Shown: piece by piece, positions 12,984 through 24,987 of the stretch
Layout: each line of letters starts with the position of its first letter
Position numbering within the stretch: position 1 is the stretch's first letter
From: Vespa crabro
Lineage: Eukaryota; Arthropoda; Insecta; Hymenoptera; Vespidae
Assembly: GCF_910589235.1 (NCBI RefSeq)
Contig: NC_060968.1
Span: 5,460,021-5,524,020, forward strand
DNA length: 64,000 nt
Direction of reading: 5' to 3'
The notes under the pieces: model-generated
The model's database searches: none
What the model saw: the letters and a program-made list of their open reading frames with translations, nothing else
Told to the model about the DNA's origin: nothing
Made by a program: the position numbers and the translations under genes

Positions 12984-13115
12984 TCGTTCGCCTTGGACCT
13001 ATGTTCGCGGGACTTTGGGATCACGAAGTTCGGTGCTGCTCCCGCGCCTATGTGATGTGTTACCCGTCAATCGGTGAGGTATGGCGGGAAGAAAGTTTTG
13101 GCTCGCCTCTTCTTC

Positions 13116-13116
13116 G

Positions 13117-13148
<32 letters not shown>

Positions 13149-13175
13149 CCTCCCTCTCTCTCCTTTTCCTTCTCT
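13116..13175. repeat. (CT)n tract, interrupted
   Basis: CT units then CCCTCCCTCCCT and more CT. Same orientation and same CCCT interruption as the tract at 12908. Confidence 0.95.
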
Positions 13176-13845
13176 GTCGAGCTCTCGTCCCTACGGCTGC
13201 AGCCGTACAAGTTTTAAGAGAAATGCGAAAGTTGGATAGAGAATGGATAGGGCGGAGTTATCTATCGACGGCATGAGATATCTCTCTCGTTCTCTTCAGC
13301 AGCGTCTTTTTTATTCTCCTTCTTTCTATTCTGTTTCTTTCATTTCTTCTTTTCTTCGGCGCGCGGCTGCGATGTCGGGATCGCATGTTGCGCACTTCGA
13401 CAGTTTCTTAATGTTCTTGGCGTCCGTAGCTTCTTTTTCTTAACTTCTATATAAGCGTATTTATGCTCGAATAATACTTATCGGGGATAATCGGTGACTA
13501 TAGTCGTTATATATCATGTTTCTTCTCTGTTAGTTTAAACAGAGGAATAGATATTGAAATGAGCAATGAATGATGCAGGATGCGATGAGGTATGCAAAAT
13601 GCGTAATATGGAAGGTCGGATCCAGATTGCTTGTTAACATGTATGTTAAAAAATGTAGAATGCATGAAAGGATAATTTCTTGTTATAGATAGAAATGCGT
13701 TGTATTTTAAGAGATAGCTCTCTTGCGACTAGGGAAGAGAAGTTAACTTGTACGTTCCTTTTTCAAGAGTCCGCAGTCACTTCGATTACGCTTTTTCGTA
13801 TCTCGTATCGTTCCTCCTGCCACGAAAAGCTGCCGACGAGCTGCA

Positions 13846-13860
13846 CTCTCTTTCCATCTC

Positions 13861-13891
<31 letters not shown>

Positions 13892-13893
13892 CC
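13846..13893. repeat. (CT)n tract
   Basis: CT tract with one CCCT interruption. Same strand orientation as its neighbours. Confidence 0.95.
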
Positions 13894-14133
13894 TCGTTCT
13901 CGCTATTTCTCTCTTACTCCTCTTCATATAATGTCCTGGATGTTCTCGAGCGCAGAGAAGCGTCTCTCACTCTTTCGAAAGAGAGAGAGATGGAAAGAAA
14001 GAGAAGACTCTTTCCCTTCGCGGACGCTGTTCGAAATTAATTGCCACTCCATTTTTATCGTCGTCTATTTATCTCGGCAGTTGCCGTCTCGTCCCTTGTC
14101 CCTCGACGACCGTCTCATTAATCAAGCCTTCCT

Positions 14134-14135
14134 TC

Positions 14136-14177
<42 letters not shown>
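14134..14177. repeat. (CGTTGT)n hexamer tandem repeat
   Basis: About six copies of CGTTGT after a short CGT run. Related by sequence to the longer array at 16567. Confidence 0.9.
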
Positions 14178-14178
<1 letters not shown>

Positions 14179-14564
14179 CAGCCGACGCCAAGCCGCTCTC
14201 CTTTCGTTCTATCTTTTGCCGTCGCAAGGATTCAGAGACGAGACAAAACCATGATCCTGATTGATCAGAAAGGATTATTCGATTTTTCCGATAGAAGGAT
14301 CGGACTTCCGTCGATTACCTATAGTTTTCATGAGCGTGGAAGGGGTCGAATTAATTCAAAAAATCGAAGAAGAGAAAATCCGACGAGACGAATATCTTTT
14401 TGTCTTTTCAATGCTTGCACTTTTTCTCCTTCTCCTCCTCCCTCATCCTATTTCTTTCTCTGTTTATATTCCGACGATATTGTAGAGACTTGTCCAGTTT
14501 TCATCTAGTATAATCACGTGTGTATACGAGATCTCTCTATCTCTCTCTTTCTTATTCGCTTCAG

Positions 14565-14697
14565 ATGCCTTTGGTACCGTCATCTTTCTCGTCCTGGACG
14601 AAACTTCGCGTTTCGCTTTACATCGCATGCATTACTTATAACTCTACGTTACAAAGCTCTCTGGCGCACGTTGAGGAAATTGGCTTTTGGCTGCACC
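14565..14697 (+). other. Candidate exon between a pyrimidine-rich acceptor and a GTGAGA donor
   Basis: A CT-rich tract ends in TTCGCTTCAG at 14564, immediately followed by ATG CCT TTG GTA. The frame is open through HVEEIGFWLH to a donor ACC|GTGAGA at 14698; without splicing it continues to a TAA at 14778. The neighbouring CT microsatellites make false acceptors likely here, so this is only a lead. Confidence 0.17.
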
Positions 14698-15285
14698 GTG
14701 AGAAAGACGAGAAAAAAGGAATGAAAAAAGAGGCACGCGTAAAAAGAAGCCGCGTCGCTTCCCTCATAAGAAATTACTAACGGAGAACGTCTAATGGTGC
14801 AGCATAATTCGATGTTGCTTACGCTGAAAGAGAAAGAGAAGTACGTTTGAGTTCCTTCGTTAGCCATATTTTCCTTGTTCTCTCTAGTTTCTTGCAGATT
14901 AAATACGATCATTTTAGACACCTTTACTTTATTCCTTTTATCTTATATTTCGACCGTATCAGCGCTCGCGAACTTTCAAGAAAATTCATTAATCCTTCTC
15001 CGGGGTCGCTCAGGAGGATGTCCACGATTTCAAGACATCCTTTCCATTTGTTTTCCGATTTAGCGATGTCTATCCCTAAATCTTCTTTTAGCTACGTCTT
15101 TGATTCGTTTCTTGTTCGCGAGAAAATCGATCGATCTTTCGCCATCGTACCAACGGAAGATGTTGGTGACCTTAATAGTCCAGAGTGCTAACGCGTTTTC
15201 TACATTCTTCTCGAAGATATTTTGCTCGAGTTCTACGGCCACTAGTAAAGGTTTTTGTGCTTTTTCATGTACGAGGCTTATGAAA

Positions 15286-15314
15286 GGGGTGGGGTGTGGG
15301 CGGGGGGGGGGGGG
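15286..15314 (+). other. G-quadruplex-forming motif
   Basis: The plus strand reads GGGGTGGGGTGTGGGC followed by 13 G: four guanine runs with loops of one to three bases, which meets the usual intramolecular quadruplex pattern. It is followed by a purine-rich AAGAAG tract. Confidence 0.7.
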
Positions 15315-16221
15315 AAGAAGAAAAGAAGAAAAAAGAGGCACAACCGAAAAAAGCGGTAAAGTACGACGGAGAGTGTTATGCGGCATAAGGTGAATCCTCG
15401 AGACAAAAGATGAAATGGACATGGAGAAAGGACGAAATGAAAGGAAACTGAGCCGGCGGCAGAGGTTTTCTAGAAATGTTACCATTTCCATAAGTCGCCA
15501 TCATCGTTGACGTTGCTGTTGCCTTTGTCGTTGCGCGTGCTACACTCAGACGTGACTTTGTTGGATTTATGGATTATAAAGAAGAAAAGGACAGAAGAGG
15601 TCTGCCTGTGACAACACGACAATGAGAGGACGAGAAAGAAGTAAGCGATAAAGCTGTCGTGAAAATGCATAATTTATATACCAGGTTCGGTCGATCCTAC
15701 CGACTCTTTACTGCCCTCTCTTTTCACCGCCAACCCTTTGCCTTGTAATAAATAATGCGGTTCTTTGAGAGGGTGATAGTGAGGAAGAGAGGGCGGGTGC
15801 TGAGAAGAGGGTAGTAGAAGAGGGACCGCGAGAAAAAAGAAAAAAAGGGGACGAAAGTATCCGAAGGGGCAGGAGGGTAGGTATGTGTATCGTTGAATGG
15901 TCGACCGGGAAGTTAATTATGACTCGAGAAAGAGAGTGAATCAAATTTATAGTGCTCGACCAGTGGACTTTCAACACCACATTTCCTCTTTTCTCTTTTC
16001 TTCTTTTTCTTCCTACAGTTTTACGGTTCCTTTATATGTACATAGTTTGCGAGAATTTGAAAATATCGAGCAACGGAGATCTACTCCCGTCAAAGTGGAA
16101 AAATTTTCGCGTTCGTTCTAGGTCTCTCATTCCTTCCGCGAATCTCGTTATATTCCCAAGCCTCAGGGAAGACGGGGGGTTCTCCCTCACGACCTTCTGG
16201 AAAATTGTTTTATCAGAAAGA

Positions 16222-16236
16222 CCCCCCCCCCCCCCC
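16222..16236. repeat. Run of 15 C
   Basis: Fifteen consecutive C on the plus strand (15 G on the minus strand). Long G/C homopolymers are unusual in DNA of this base composition and are also a common place for sequencing-length errors. Confidence 0.9.
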
Positions 16237-16566
16237 GAAACTGTGAGTTCTGCTTTCCCAATGGCACGGTAAAAGATCGCAATGGCGCGCGAAACTTGGA
16301 GAAAAGTGAAAGAAAGAAGGAAAAGAGGTGTGGGGCTTGAAGTAGGACGGAGAAAGAAAGAAAGAAGGAAAACGGAAAGTTCTTCTCACGGAAAGGAGGA
16401 AATAGAAGAAGAAGAAGAAGTAGAAGAGGGTACCGAAGAAGTTCCACACCGTCTCTCGTTCCGGAGGGAACTAAAATTAGGTTTGCAAAGAGGTAAACAT
16501 CAGCGTGGCTGTACGTTTACATAAACGGAAGGCGTTGCTCGCATGGGGGGCACGGTGACAAATGCC

Positions 16567-16589
16567 TGTCGCCGTCGCCGTCGTCGACG

Positions 16590-16659
<70 letters not shown>

Positions 16660-16674
16660 TGTTGGCGTCGTCGG
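16567..16674. repeat. (CGT)n array grading into (CGTTGT)n
   Basis: Pure CGT units for about 50 bp, then CGTTGT units, then variants with GGCGTT. It ranks among the longest simple repeats of the window. It reads as poly-Val or poly-Ser/Leu in translation, with no coding support. Confidence 0.95.
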
Positions 16675-16895
16675 CAGTGGTGGTGACCGACTACTCCCTT
16701 CCTCTTCTTACTCTTACCCTCTCTTTCTTTTTCTTTCTACCACCTCCATCGACTTTCCTCCTCTACTTCTTTCTCGTCGTCGGCCGGGTGGTGCTGCGTC
16801 GACTGCGGCGCAACTTTTGCAAGATAGAGTTTGTTTTTGCGCCATTAGGACCACTTTGTTCGACTCTCGCGGAAGCTCTTACCTCTGCAAATATT

Positions 16896-17000
16896 CCTCT
16901 CTCTCTCTCTCTTTCTCACATACACATACACGCACGCGCTCGTTCTTTCTCTCTCTCTCCTTCTCTCTTTTCTTTGTTCCTTTTCTCTTTCTTCCTCCCA
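16896..17000. repeat. Pyrimidine-rich CT tract
   Basis: Two CT microsatellite blocks separated by a short alternating ACAC/CGCACGCG stretch. Confidence 0.85.
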
Positions 17001-17784
17001 TATGCAACCGCTCCTGGGAAACATTGTGCGAAAATTTAGTCCGATAACAGTCCTTTCCTTTCCACATTTTTAACGTTGTCTTTTTAAAAAGTTCTCGATT
17101 CTTTCGAGTTGTTTATACATGGATACGAAGAGAAAAAAAAACCAGTATAAATATTCAGATGCGAAGGATATGATATCGAATAGTTCTATTTTCATATATT
17201 TCTCGAGTCGAAAGAAATGAATTTCCTAAGATGTTAAATGGCGACATGCACCCATTTTTGTGCCCAAATTGAAAACTCCTCGATCTATCTCCGAGTATAT
17301 GCTCATATACAGGACATAGTCTATCCTGTTCATAGTATCGACGATAACTACGTAAAAGATCTATTCTTGCGTATCTTGGTTCTTTTGGTAAAGAGCGAAA
17401 GACAGAAACCTTTCCCGTTTTTCTCATAATAATTTATAATATATATTCTTGTTGGACCGCTTAAAGGAGAAAATAAAAGTAAAAGAGTATGCATTATAAA
17501 CAGTAAAGCGAGGTCGAGCGTAAATGTTTGAAAATGATGAAGAAGAGGGCGAAATTGGAAGGAGAGAAGAACTCAAAAAGGTGAGAGGGTTGTCCTCAAG
17601 CGAGGGATGGCGCGATGCTCGCTCGTTGGGGAGTTGTTTCGATGAACGCGCGCGTATGCTCCGCTAACCAAGACGAGCGATTGCGGATGCGTTAAATGCG
17701 CGTGGTAAGCTGCTGTCATTAAAATGTTCCGCAAGATCGACTACGGTCGAGTTCTGCGCGCCAGCGCAACGGTAGTAATACGAT

Positions 17785-18006
17785 GTTCTTTCTCTTTCCC
17801 TTCTTTTTCCTTCTTTCCCTTGCCTCTTCCCTTTCCCCTCCGCCGACTCTTTTTCCCCGTCTCGCTCTCTCTAAACATACCACGATTTCTATCTCTCTTT
17901 CTTCGTTTTCCTTCCTGTCCTCTTTCCACGCTCTTCTCTGCTTCTCTCATCCACCCTTCCTCTTCTATCCTCTTTCCTTTTTCCTCTTTGGCCACCCTTC
18001 TCGCGT
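17785..18006. repeat. 220-bp polypyrimidine-rich block
   Basis: The plus strand is overwhelmingly C and T for over 200 bases without being a simple repeat. Such purine/pyrimidine strand asymmetry can form triplex (H-DNA) and explains the long ORFs seen here on both strands. Confidence 0.75.
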
Positions 18007-18523
18007 CACCTCTAGATGGCCGTGCAAAGGGGTGTTGAGAAATATTCCGACAGTGGGGTGGGTGGACTTGATGGACATTGCATTGTGCGCCGTAATGATG
18101 CATTCTGCCGACCGCGTAATTCGTATACGTCGACGGTGACGTTTTGCCTCTCGCACATTATTAAAACGTAAATTCGAAGGAAAAAAACCAGAAGATTCGC
18201 GTGGCTGAAGGCGAGAAGGGTGATGGCATTGTTCGGTTAGTCGTGAGAGAAGAAACCAAGGAGACTCGATCAGCTCTCACCTTCTTCAAGATTATCGTCG
18301 AGGGTCTTACGAAATAAAGCTTCGCGGTAAACTAAGGATCTTGAAAGTAGAGAAAAGATAGAGAAAGAGATCTTATTTCCTTTCGTCAAATAGAAGCTAC
18401 GCGCGCGCTCAGTCATTTATATCGAAATAAAAAGCTTTCGTAGTGATTAATTGAAGAGATTATTTCCTTCAAATACTCGAATCCTTTTATCCGTCTGGGG
18501 CGATAATACAATCGATCAAATAA

Positions 18524-18550
18524 GCTCTCTCTCTCTCTCTCTCTCTTCTT
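18524..18550. repeat. (CT)n microsatellite
   Basis: CT tract ending in TTCTTC. Confidence 0.9.
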
Positions 18551-19151
18551 CGAATCCTCCTGGTGAATTGAACGGAAATGCAGGAATTTATTTACCGGTG
18601 CAGCTATTAAACTTTCACAAAGTAATGATTTCATCGATCATGCTCAATATCCTCAGTTTTTGTTTGTCGTTAATATCCGTATTAAAAGATGAGAGAATAA
18701 ACATGGTTAGGTGTCAATTATATCGGGACGTGCGCGCGTTGCGCAAGTTCGCCTAAACGATGCCTATTGGCTTGGAGGAGAACTACGGTCGACCGTCATA
18801 TAAAACACATTTAGCGTGATGGCGGGTAAAGAAGGGCGAAGAAAGATAGCTAGATGAGGGTCAGGTGGACGGACGAAGGGTGTAACGTTTGAGCGATGAA
18901 AGAGAAGAGTCTCAGAGGTAAAGGAAAAGCGAGCTCGTCAAGTGGCTACCACTACTCTTTTCTCTCCCTTTTTCTCTTTTTCATCTACCTCTTCTTTTTC
19001 TTCTCGGCGTCAGCCGTTCCTTTTATTACAACATCTTTCCGCGTGGAATCTTATATCGTTTGTCCACCCGTCGGCCGATCCCAACCCTTCTGGTCATTCT
19101 ATTTCCAGTTTTCTCTTTTTATCTTTTTTGCCCTTCTCTCTCCTATCTCTC

Positions 19152-19154
<3 letters not shown>

Positions 19155-19224
<70 letters not shown>

Positions 19225-19231
19225 CGCTCTC
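19155..19231. repeat. (CT)n microsatellite, long
   Basis: More than 30 uninterrupted CT units followed by CGCTCGCTCT. The longest pure CT tract in the window. Confidence 0.95.
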
Positions 19232-20818
19232 GATACGTTCCTCGTAGTAACGTGGAAGGGAACCAGTTTTCTCGACGAAAGATTCCCCCTTCTCGTAGGT
19301 TCTGACGATCAGATTTTTCTTTCTCCTTGAAGAAATTTTCCCAGACATAAAGTGTTCGACGTCGATCGTCGAAAGTGGACGAATCGGTTTAATAAAGAAT
19401 AGACACGAGGAGATCTCGTTTAGTTTGAAGCAGAAAAGTGGAATGGGCAAGGTGGCCTGACAAGAATTAGAAGTTTCTTTAATTAAATTCCTTGTAAAGG
19501 TAGACAAGTTTAAATGTACTTTTACGCTATTTCATGGATGTGAAGTTCAAGGGAACGGTTATTAAATCCGTAACATTCCTCTTTCTTTTTCTATCCCAAT
19601 GAACTTTCCAAGTCTGTCTCAGTTCCAAATGTTGAGAATCAAAAGAAAAATACGGATCTCGGTGCTTGCTGATGCTCGCCCGCTTTCGTTTCAATATTTT
19701 CCAGTTCGCGGAGTCGAGAGCGTTAATCCATCTTCGAGAAAAAAAAAACTGTGACAACCCACAAAACATCCTGCGCATAAACCCCATGGAACTCTCGATT
19801 AATTCATCATCGAGAACTTCATCTTCGTTTCCTCCCTTTTCTCTTTTTCTGTTTTTTTTCTTTTTTTTTTTTTGTTTTTCGTTTTTTTTTCGCTTTCCAT
19901 TCCTTCCAACTCCAATGTGAGATTATTTTTAAACATGGCCCGGTTTACTATAAAAAGGGATAAATCGAGGAAAGAAGGAAGGGAAAGAAGAGGCAGGAAA
20001 ACTCGAAACATTTATTTTGCGGAATGATTAATGTCCGCGTTTGGAAAGTGGAACCGGTTGACGCAGTGCGGGATTGCTCTCGCAGAAACTACGCTCTACT
20101 GTTTTACTGTAATTACGGCCATATTCTTCAGCTTTTTCTAAGAGCGGTTAGACCGTTCCTTCTCGACCTTCGACCTCTCCGTTCCACTCCTGTGCATCAC
20201 CGCGTCGGAATGTGTCGGCCTGTTCAACCAACTCGTCTTTCTGTCATACTAGGAAACACTACCACCGCTACCACCGTCATGAAATCCTTTGCTCTCTTTC
20301 TCACTTTCTCTCTTACTCTTAAATTAACTGTCTTTAAATGAGAGTCATGTTCGGAATTACGAGAGAACGACGTGTTCCTAGCGATCGAGAAGGCCACGCG
20401 CGTACTCGTTGTTCATTTTCTAATGCTTATATTTCCGGCGTGATAATAACAGGAATAACGCTCGAGTAATAGTTACGGTGCGCTTACTTTGAATATGGAA
20501 ATGTTTCGCTCGCTCTATAGAATTTATAAACTTATTATTCAACGACGCATCTATAGAGTAAGGCGAAAAGAGTGAAAGGGAGACAGAGTCAGCGAAAGAG
20601 TAAACGCACAGGTGGTGTGGTGGCTATCTATATTCTGTGTATAGTCGAGTTTCATGGTCGAACGGACACCTACACAAACTTTTATCGAGAAAGAGAGAAA
20701 GAGCAAGAATACACGCGATAGCGGACCCCACTAAATAAAGAGATGCTTCGGTAATGTATTCGAATGGTGCGGCTCGCTCGAGGCCAACACCACTAGCACG
20801 GATTTGTGGAGGGGGTTA

Positions 20819-20838
20819 AGAGAGAGAGAGAGAGAGAG
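20819..20838. repeat. (GA)n microsatellite, short
   Basis: AG units followed by CGCGAGC. Confidence 0.9.
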
Positions 20839-20926
20839 CGCGAGCTAGAGGAGGAGAGGGGGAGATTCGAAACACGGCGCGCCTATGTATGCGCATAGAA
20901 GATTTCAGCACGGACCACGATATTAC

Positions 20927-21069
20927 CATAAAGCCGCCACCGTGGTTATGCATAAGCATAATTTTTCCAGGGGCATAGCGCGGCCGTGGCGCGCCTTACG
21001 AGAGCCGCAATGGTTGCCCCGTCTCTAATTGGTCATGCGGCTAAACATTGCATAAATTCGCAATAAAGC
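20927..21069. promoter_or_regulatory. Candidate enhancer with clustered CATAA/CAATAAA sites
   Basis: Within 143 bp there are CATAAAG (20927), TGCATAAGCATAAT (about 20949-20962), CATAAATTCG (21051) and CAATAAAGC (21061), set in otherwise CpG-rich DNA. CATAAA and CAATAAA (reverse TTTATG, TTTATTG) are the known binding words of Caudal/Abd-B class homeodomains. No ORF lies here. Function is inferred from clustering only. Confidence 0.28.
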
Positions 21070-21394
21070 TACCGTGTGCCCTTCCTCCAACACGCTGCCT
21101 ACGTTTCGTCGACGTTCAAATTACCGGGGATTTTCATCGTGCATGCCGATGTTCATTCATCGGATTTCCCACGACCCTACTTCGTTTGTGTTTGCAAAGA
21201 TTTTAAATAAATCATTATTGTGAAAAATCATTCGTAACTTAGTGCTCAAAAAAGGTTGGCTTTTGGTGCCGTCAACTTATCATTGGCAATCTATTTCTAT
21301 TGAAATTCACTGTTATTACAATAATGGAGGTGACGATGTTAAATAAATTGGATTATCTCATAGCAAAGGAAGAAAAGTAAATATGTATTTCAAG

Positions 21395-21397
<3 letters not shown>

Positions 21398-21435
<38 letters not shown>

Positions 21436-21445
21436 CAGAGAGAGG
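21398..21445. repeat. (GA)n microsatellite
   Basis: AG tract with AAAG and ACAG interruptions. An inverted partner (CT)n lies about 335 bp downstream. Confidence 0.93.
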
Positions 21446-21778
21446 AAATATTTATGTCGGCACGAAAACAGCCGCAAATGTACTTTCCGATCAAAGCAAT
21501 GTCCTGAAAGCGATGATCGATGCCTTCTGCTTCAATCGCGAATCTTTCACGTCAGCGGCACACGGTAGACACTGGGTACAGTCTTTTATGCACGGCCTCA
21601 TTCCGAAAGCTTTCCAGAACATTACGACAGATGCACTCCCATCGAATAGTGATCGATCTTTATCGAGGAGATTGGTCACACAAGGGAAGGTTCTCTTCCA
21701 ATGAAATTGGTGATATAGTCGAATCAGTGATGCTTCTGCTAACATAGTAATCTATTCGGATATTCGACATACTTTTTC

Positions 21779-21823
<45 letters not shown>
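21779..21823. repeat. (CT)n microsatellite
   Basis: About 20 CT units. Complementary in orientation to the GA tract at 21398. Confidence 0.95.
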
Positions 21824-21825
<2 letters not shown>

Positions 21826-23768
21826 GTCTCTTTCTGCTTCCCATCTCCCGTATTTCAAAGGAACATAGATTTGGTCAAACGATAAATGACGTTTCGAAGC
21901 AAACTAAAAGAGAATATAAAGTTAGATTCGCTTTGGCAGGAAGTTCATAGATTCGTCCGTTAACGAGCAAAAATATCTAATTCTCGCACTCACTGTGGTA
22001 ATACTGGGGCAGTGGGAAAGGAAGAAAGAAGTGTACTTTGCAGAGAAATGGAGAGAAAGAGATAAGAGGAAGAGAAGAGAATAGGGTAAGAGAAGTGGAA
22101 GTGTAGAGTAAGGCAGGATTTCATTCTCTCTCTTTCTCTCTCTCGATCTTTCTGAAACCTAGAATGGCATGAAGGAGAACGGTCTAGGGGCCGGTTCGGT
22201 GTCACCAGAGTTAAGCAGATTACTTTAATAAATCCCTGTAGCGAAGCACGTCCATTGCTCGGAGATCTGCAAGTGCCGTTTCCCCAGTTGAAGCAATGCG
22301 CCAACCATTTTCCGTTGCTTGCTACGTGCTTCCACTTCGGCGTGTCACGTTTGTCAAGGAAAGTTTTCTCCTACTCTCTCTCCTTCTTTTCATCCTATTC
22401 TCCTCCAAGTCTGACATTTCTATTTTAGTCTTATACCAAGGCCGTCAGTGGTTCTTCCAACGGCGATCCTAATATTTGCCTCCTTTCCGTTGGATAATCC
22501 AATTTGTGTTGGATTTCTTGATTTATCAAGGAACGTATCAAGATGGTAGTTAACTACGTTCAGGTTGTGATCAATACGGTGTTTATTCTCTAGGCCACCA
22601 GTCCACGTACGTCCAATACTAGGTTTCTTTAACGTGTAAACATAATACGTTATATCACTATATTCCTGTTTAGACTTTGATTTATACTATTTTGTTGTCG
22701 ACGGTACCAATTAAGAACGTTTCATTCATAGTCTATTGGTTTTCAATAATATGTTTACGTAAATACCACAAGTTGTGTAACGTTCCGATAAGCCGTTATA
22801 GTTATTCATAATTCAATGTTGTTTTTTTTTTTTTTATCAGACAGTTGTATAACGATCCTGTTCAATGTTATATAGGCGTCCTTCGTATAACTGAACTTCT
22901 CATGTTTAAATGGGGACAAGGTTACTGATTAATAACTCGCTACGTTTACATTTGCAGACTCTTACGTCTTATAAACATCAACTTGATGCTTTAAAAGCCT
23001 TTACACGCGATACATTCAATCGAATCGACATTCGCGTAATGACTACTTGGAAACGTGTAGATTTACGTAAACGCACGGTCGATAAATTCGTTATCATTGC
23101 GAGAAATTTAATAAAGTTAATTACGAGCTAATTGTTCGTTCTGTATCGTTCCGTATCGTTACTGCTATACGACGTGTGGGGAAAGTAATCCACTCGCGTG
23201 AAACAAATGCATCCAATCCAATCTACAATTACGTGATCATGCGGAACGTTCGTTATAGAACCTAATCAGCTTCGAGAAAAAAAGCATAATTGAATGGGAA
23301 ATACAATTTGCACTCGTTATTCGGACTATGTAAAGCTGGAAGGGTTCCCAATTATTACCCGATACGTTTGTACCACTTTCAATTCGTATTTTCTTTGTAG
23401 AATATATGTTAATATAAACGATTAATACTAATCAAGAAAAAGTCGTACAATGTTTGATCTAAGAATGAGGAGCATCCAGAGTAAGCGTCTGAATGATCAG
23501 ATCTGCGTTTACGTGCCGACGTAAGTGTTCGATAAAGGAAGAAGACGCATAATGAACTCTCTACGTAGTTATTATTTCGTAAAAAATTGTCTTTCTTTCC
23601 AATCGGAAAGTTAACAAGAACGTAGTGCATTGAGAAAAATGAGAGTTTAGTAAAGGAAAAAGAGGAAAATAGAAAAAGGTAGAAAGGATTGCCGTCGGAG
23701 TTCTCTACGAAGCATTCAGAGGCACAAATTGGAGTCCGTGTGCCTCACACATTGGACATCGTGTTGCC

Positions 23769-23922
23769 GTCAGCCCTCGCAACCATCTAGCAATGCCGAG
23801 CAATCGACTAACTGTCAATCGATCGCTCTGGATTAAGATAATTTCGTTATCAGGCTGGCAGACCAGTCCCGGTATCCGTCAGCCAACGAGGCTGACTTTC
23901 TGACGAACGTTCGATGGCTGAC
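23769..23922. repeat. Four copies of GTCAGCC/GGCTGAC with a short hairpin
   Basis: GTCAGCC occurs at 23769 and 23878, and its complement GGCTGAC at 23890 and 23916. The middle two form a perfect 7-bp stem with a 5-base loop (23878-23896). The clustering could be a homotypic binding-site cluster or a small structured element. Confidence 0.35.
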
Positions 23923-24948
23923 GTAACATTTTATTCGATGAAGAGTACGCAGTCGCATATCGAGTAGTATGCCTTCCCAGGTGCGACAGTATTCTTTCTT
24001 TCTTTTTTCTTTTTTTTTCCTTTTTTTTCAGGACACATGTCTATTTACGCATATGAGTTAGGAAATACAACGAGATAAAATATACGAGCTATACATTTTT
24101 ATGTTCAAAAGAACTGGGACAAGTGGGGTACGATGTTCGTCTTTATCCTTGGAATTAGAATCGAAGACAATATCATTTTTATCGTTAGATATTTCGAGAA
24201 ACTGGAGTGAAACGAACGATGTCGCAAAATGCGCTAGTAATAGACACGTCTTCGTGATACATCGTCCTTCGATTCTCCGAAACGACCACTTTGGATTATT
24301 TGGATTCATTTAGGTACTTATTCGTTCGGTGGTTTCCAGTCCGTGCTTCTCAAAATTATGTCGGTGACATTAAATTAACGATCGCTCGTAATATTTTTTT
24401 CCTGTGGCACTCTAATTCTAATAGTTCTCTGGTTTTAATTAAAGAGAGTCAGTTATTTCGAAATTTAAACTATAAAATAGCATCCATTGTATTACCGTCA
24501 ATTGGAATTGCTCTGACATTATCACGGCAATAGAATTTTATTGCATCTAACTGTAAAATGCATTAACCTAACTTGTTCTAGTCTTGGATAAATTCAAGAA
24601 TCAGAATTTGGGATGCGTATTTTCTTTTATCGGGATCTGAATCAGCATAAAAATGCGAATCGAAGAAAGTTCCGATGGAAGGACGGTGACAACGAGAGAA
24701 AGGAAAAGAGAATGATGGTAGGAGATGAGGATGGGTTAGGGAAAAGCTAGCAGAACATTTTCCGGTGCTACGTCAACGACGCGGAAACTGCGGTGAAATT
24801 TGGGTCAGAGCATTGGGCAAACGAAGACGATCGTCTACTTTTCCTCTCATTGTCGTGTTCCGATCTTTTCAGTCTTGATCTACAGAAACTGTTTTTCTTT
24901 CGCTTAGAATCAAACGCTCTTCGATTACATTCTAGTATAGGTGCATCA

Positions 24949-24982
<34 letters not shown>
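24949..24982. repeat. (AT)n microsatellite
   Basis: About 16 AT units followed by GTATGCGTGCATGTATATACACATATATATA. Confidence 0.95.

Positions 24983-24987
<5 letters not shown>

Larger units (their letters stand above)
11819..20818. other. Pyrimidine-biased non-coding stretch
   Basis: Between 12.9 and 19.3 kb every (CT)n-type tract is CT on the plus strand and non-repeat sequence is also visibly pyrimidine-rich. The many ORFs are a by-product, since pyrimidine-rich strands contain few stop codons. One weak exon candidate at 14565 is listed separately. Confidence 0.6.

Noticed and set aside
12710..13276. 188-codon plus-strand ORF
   Set aside because: Largely poly-Ser/Leu from two (CT)n tracts. 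Flanking residues show no family features.
16562..17047. 161-codon plus-strand ORF beginning with poly-Val
   Set aside because: A translation of the (CGT)n array and the following CT-rich DNA; the overlapping frame is equally open.
23458..23526. Short frame before a GTAAGT at 23521
   Set aside because: The donor is good but the supposed acceptor (GAGCATCCAG) has no pyrimidine tract.
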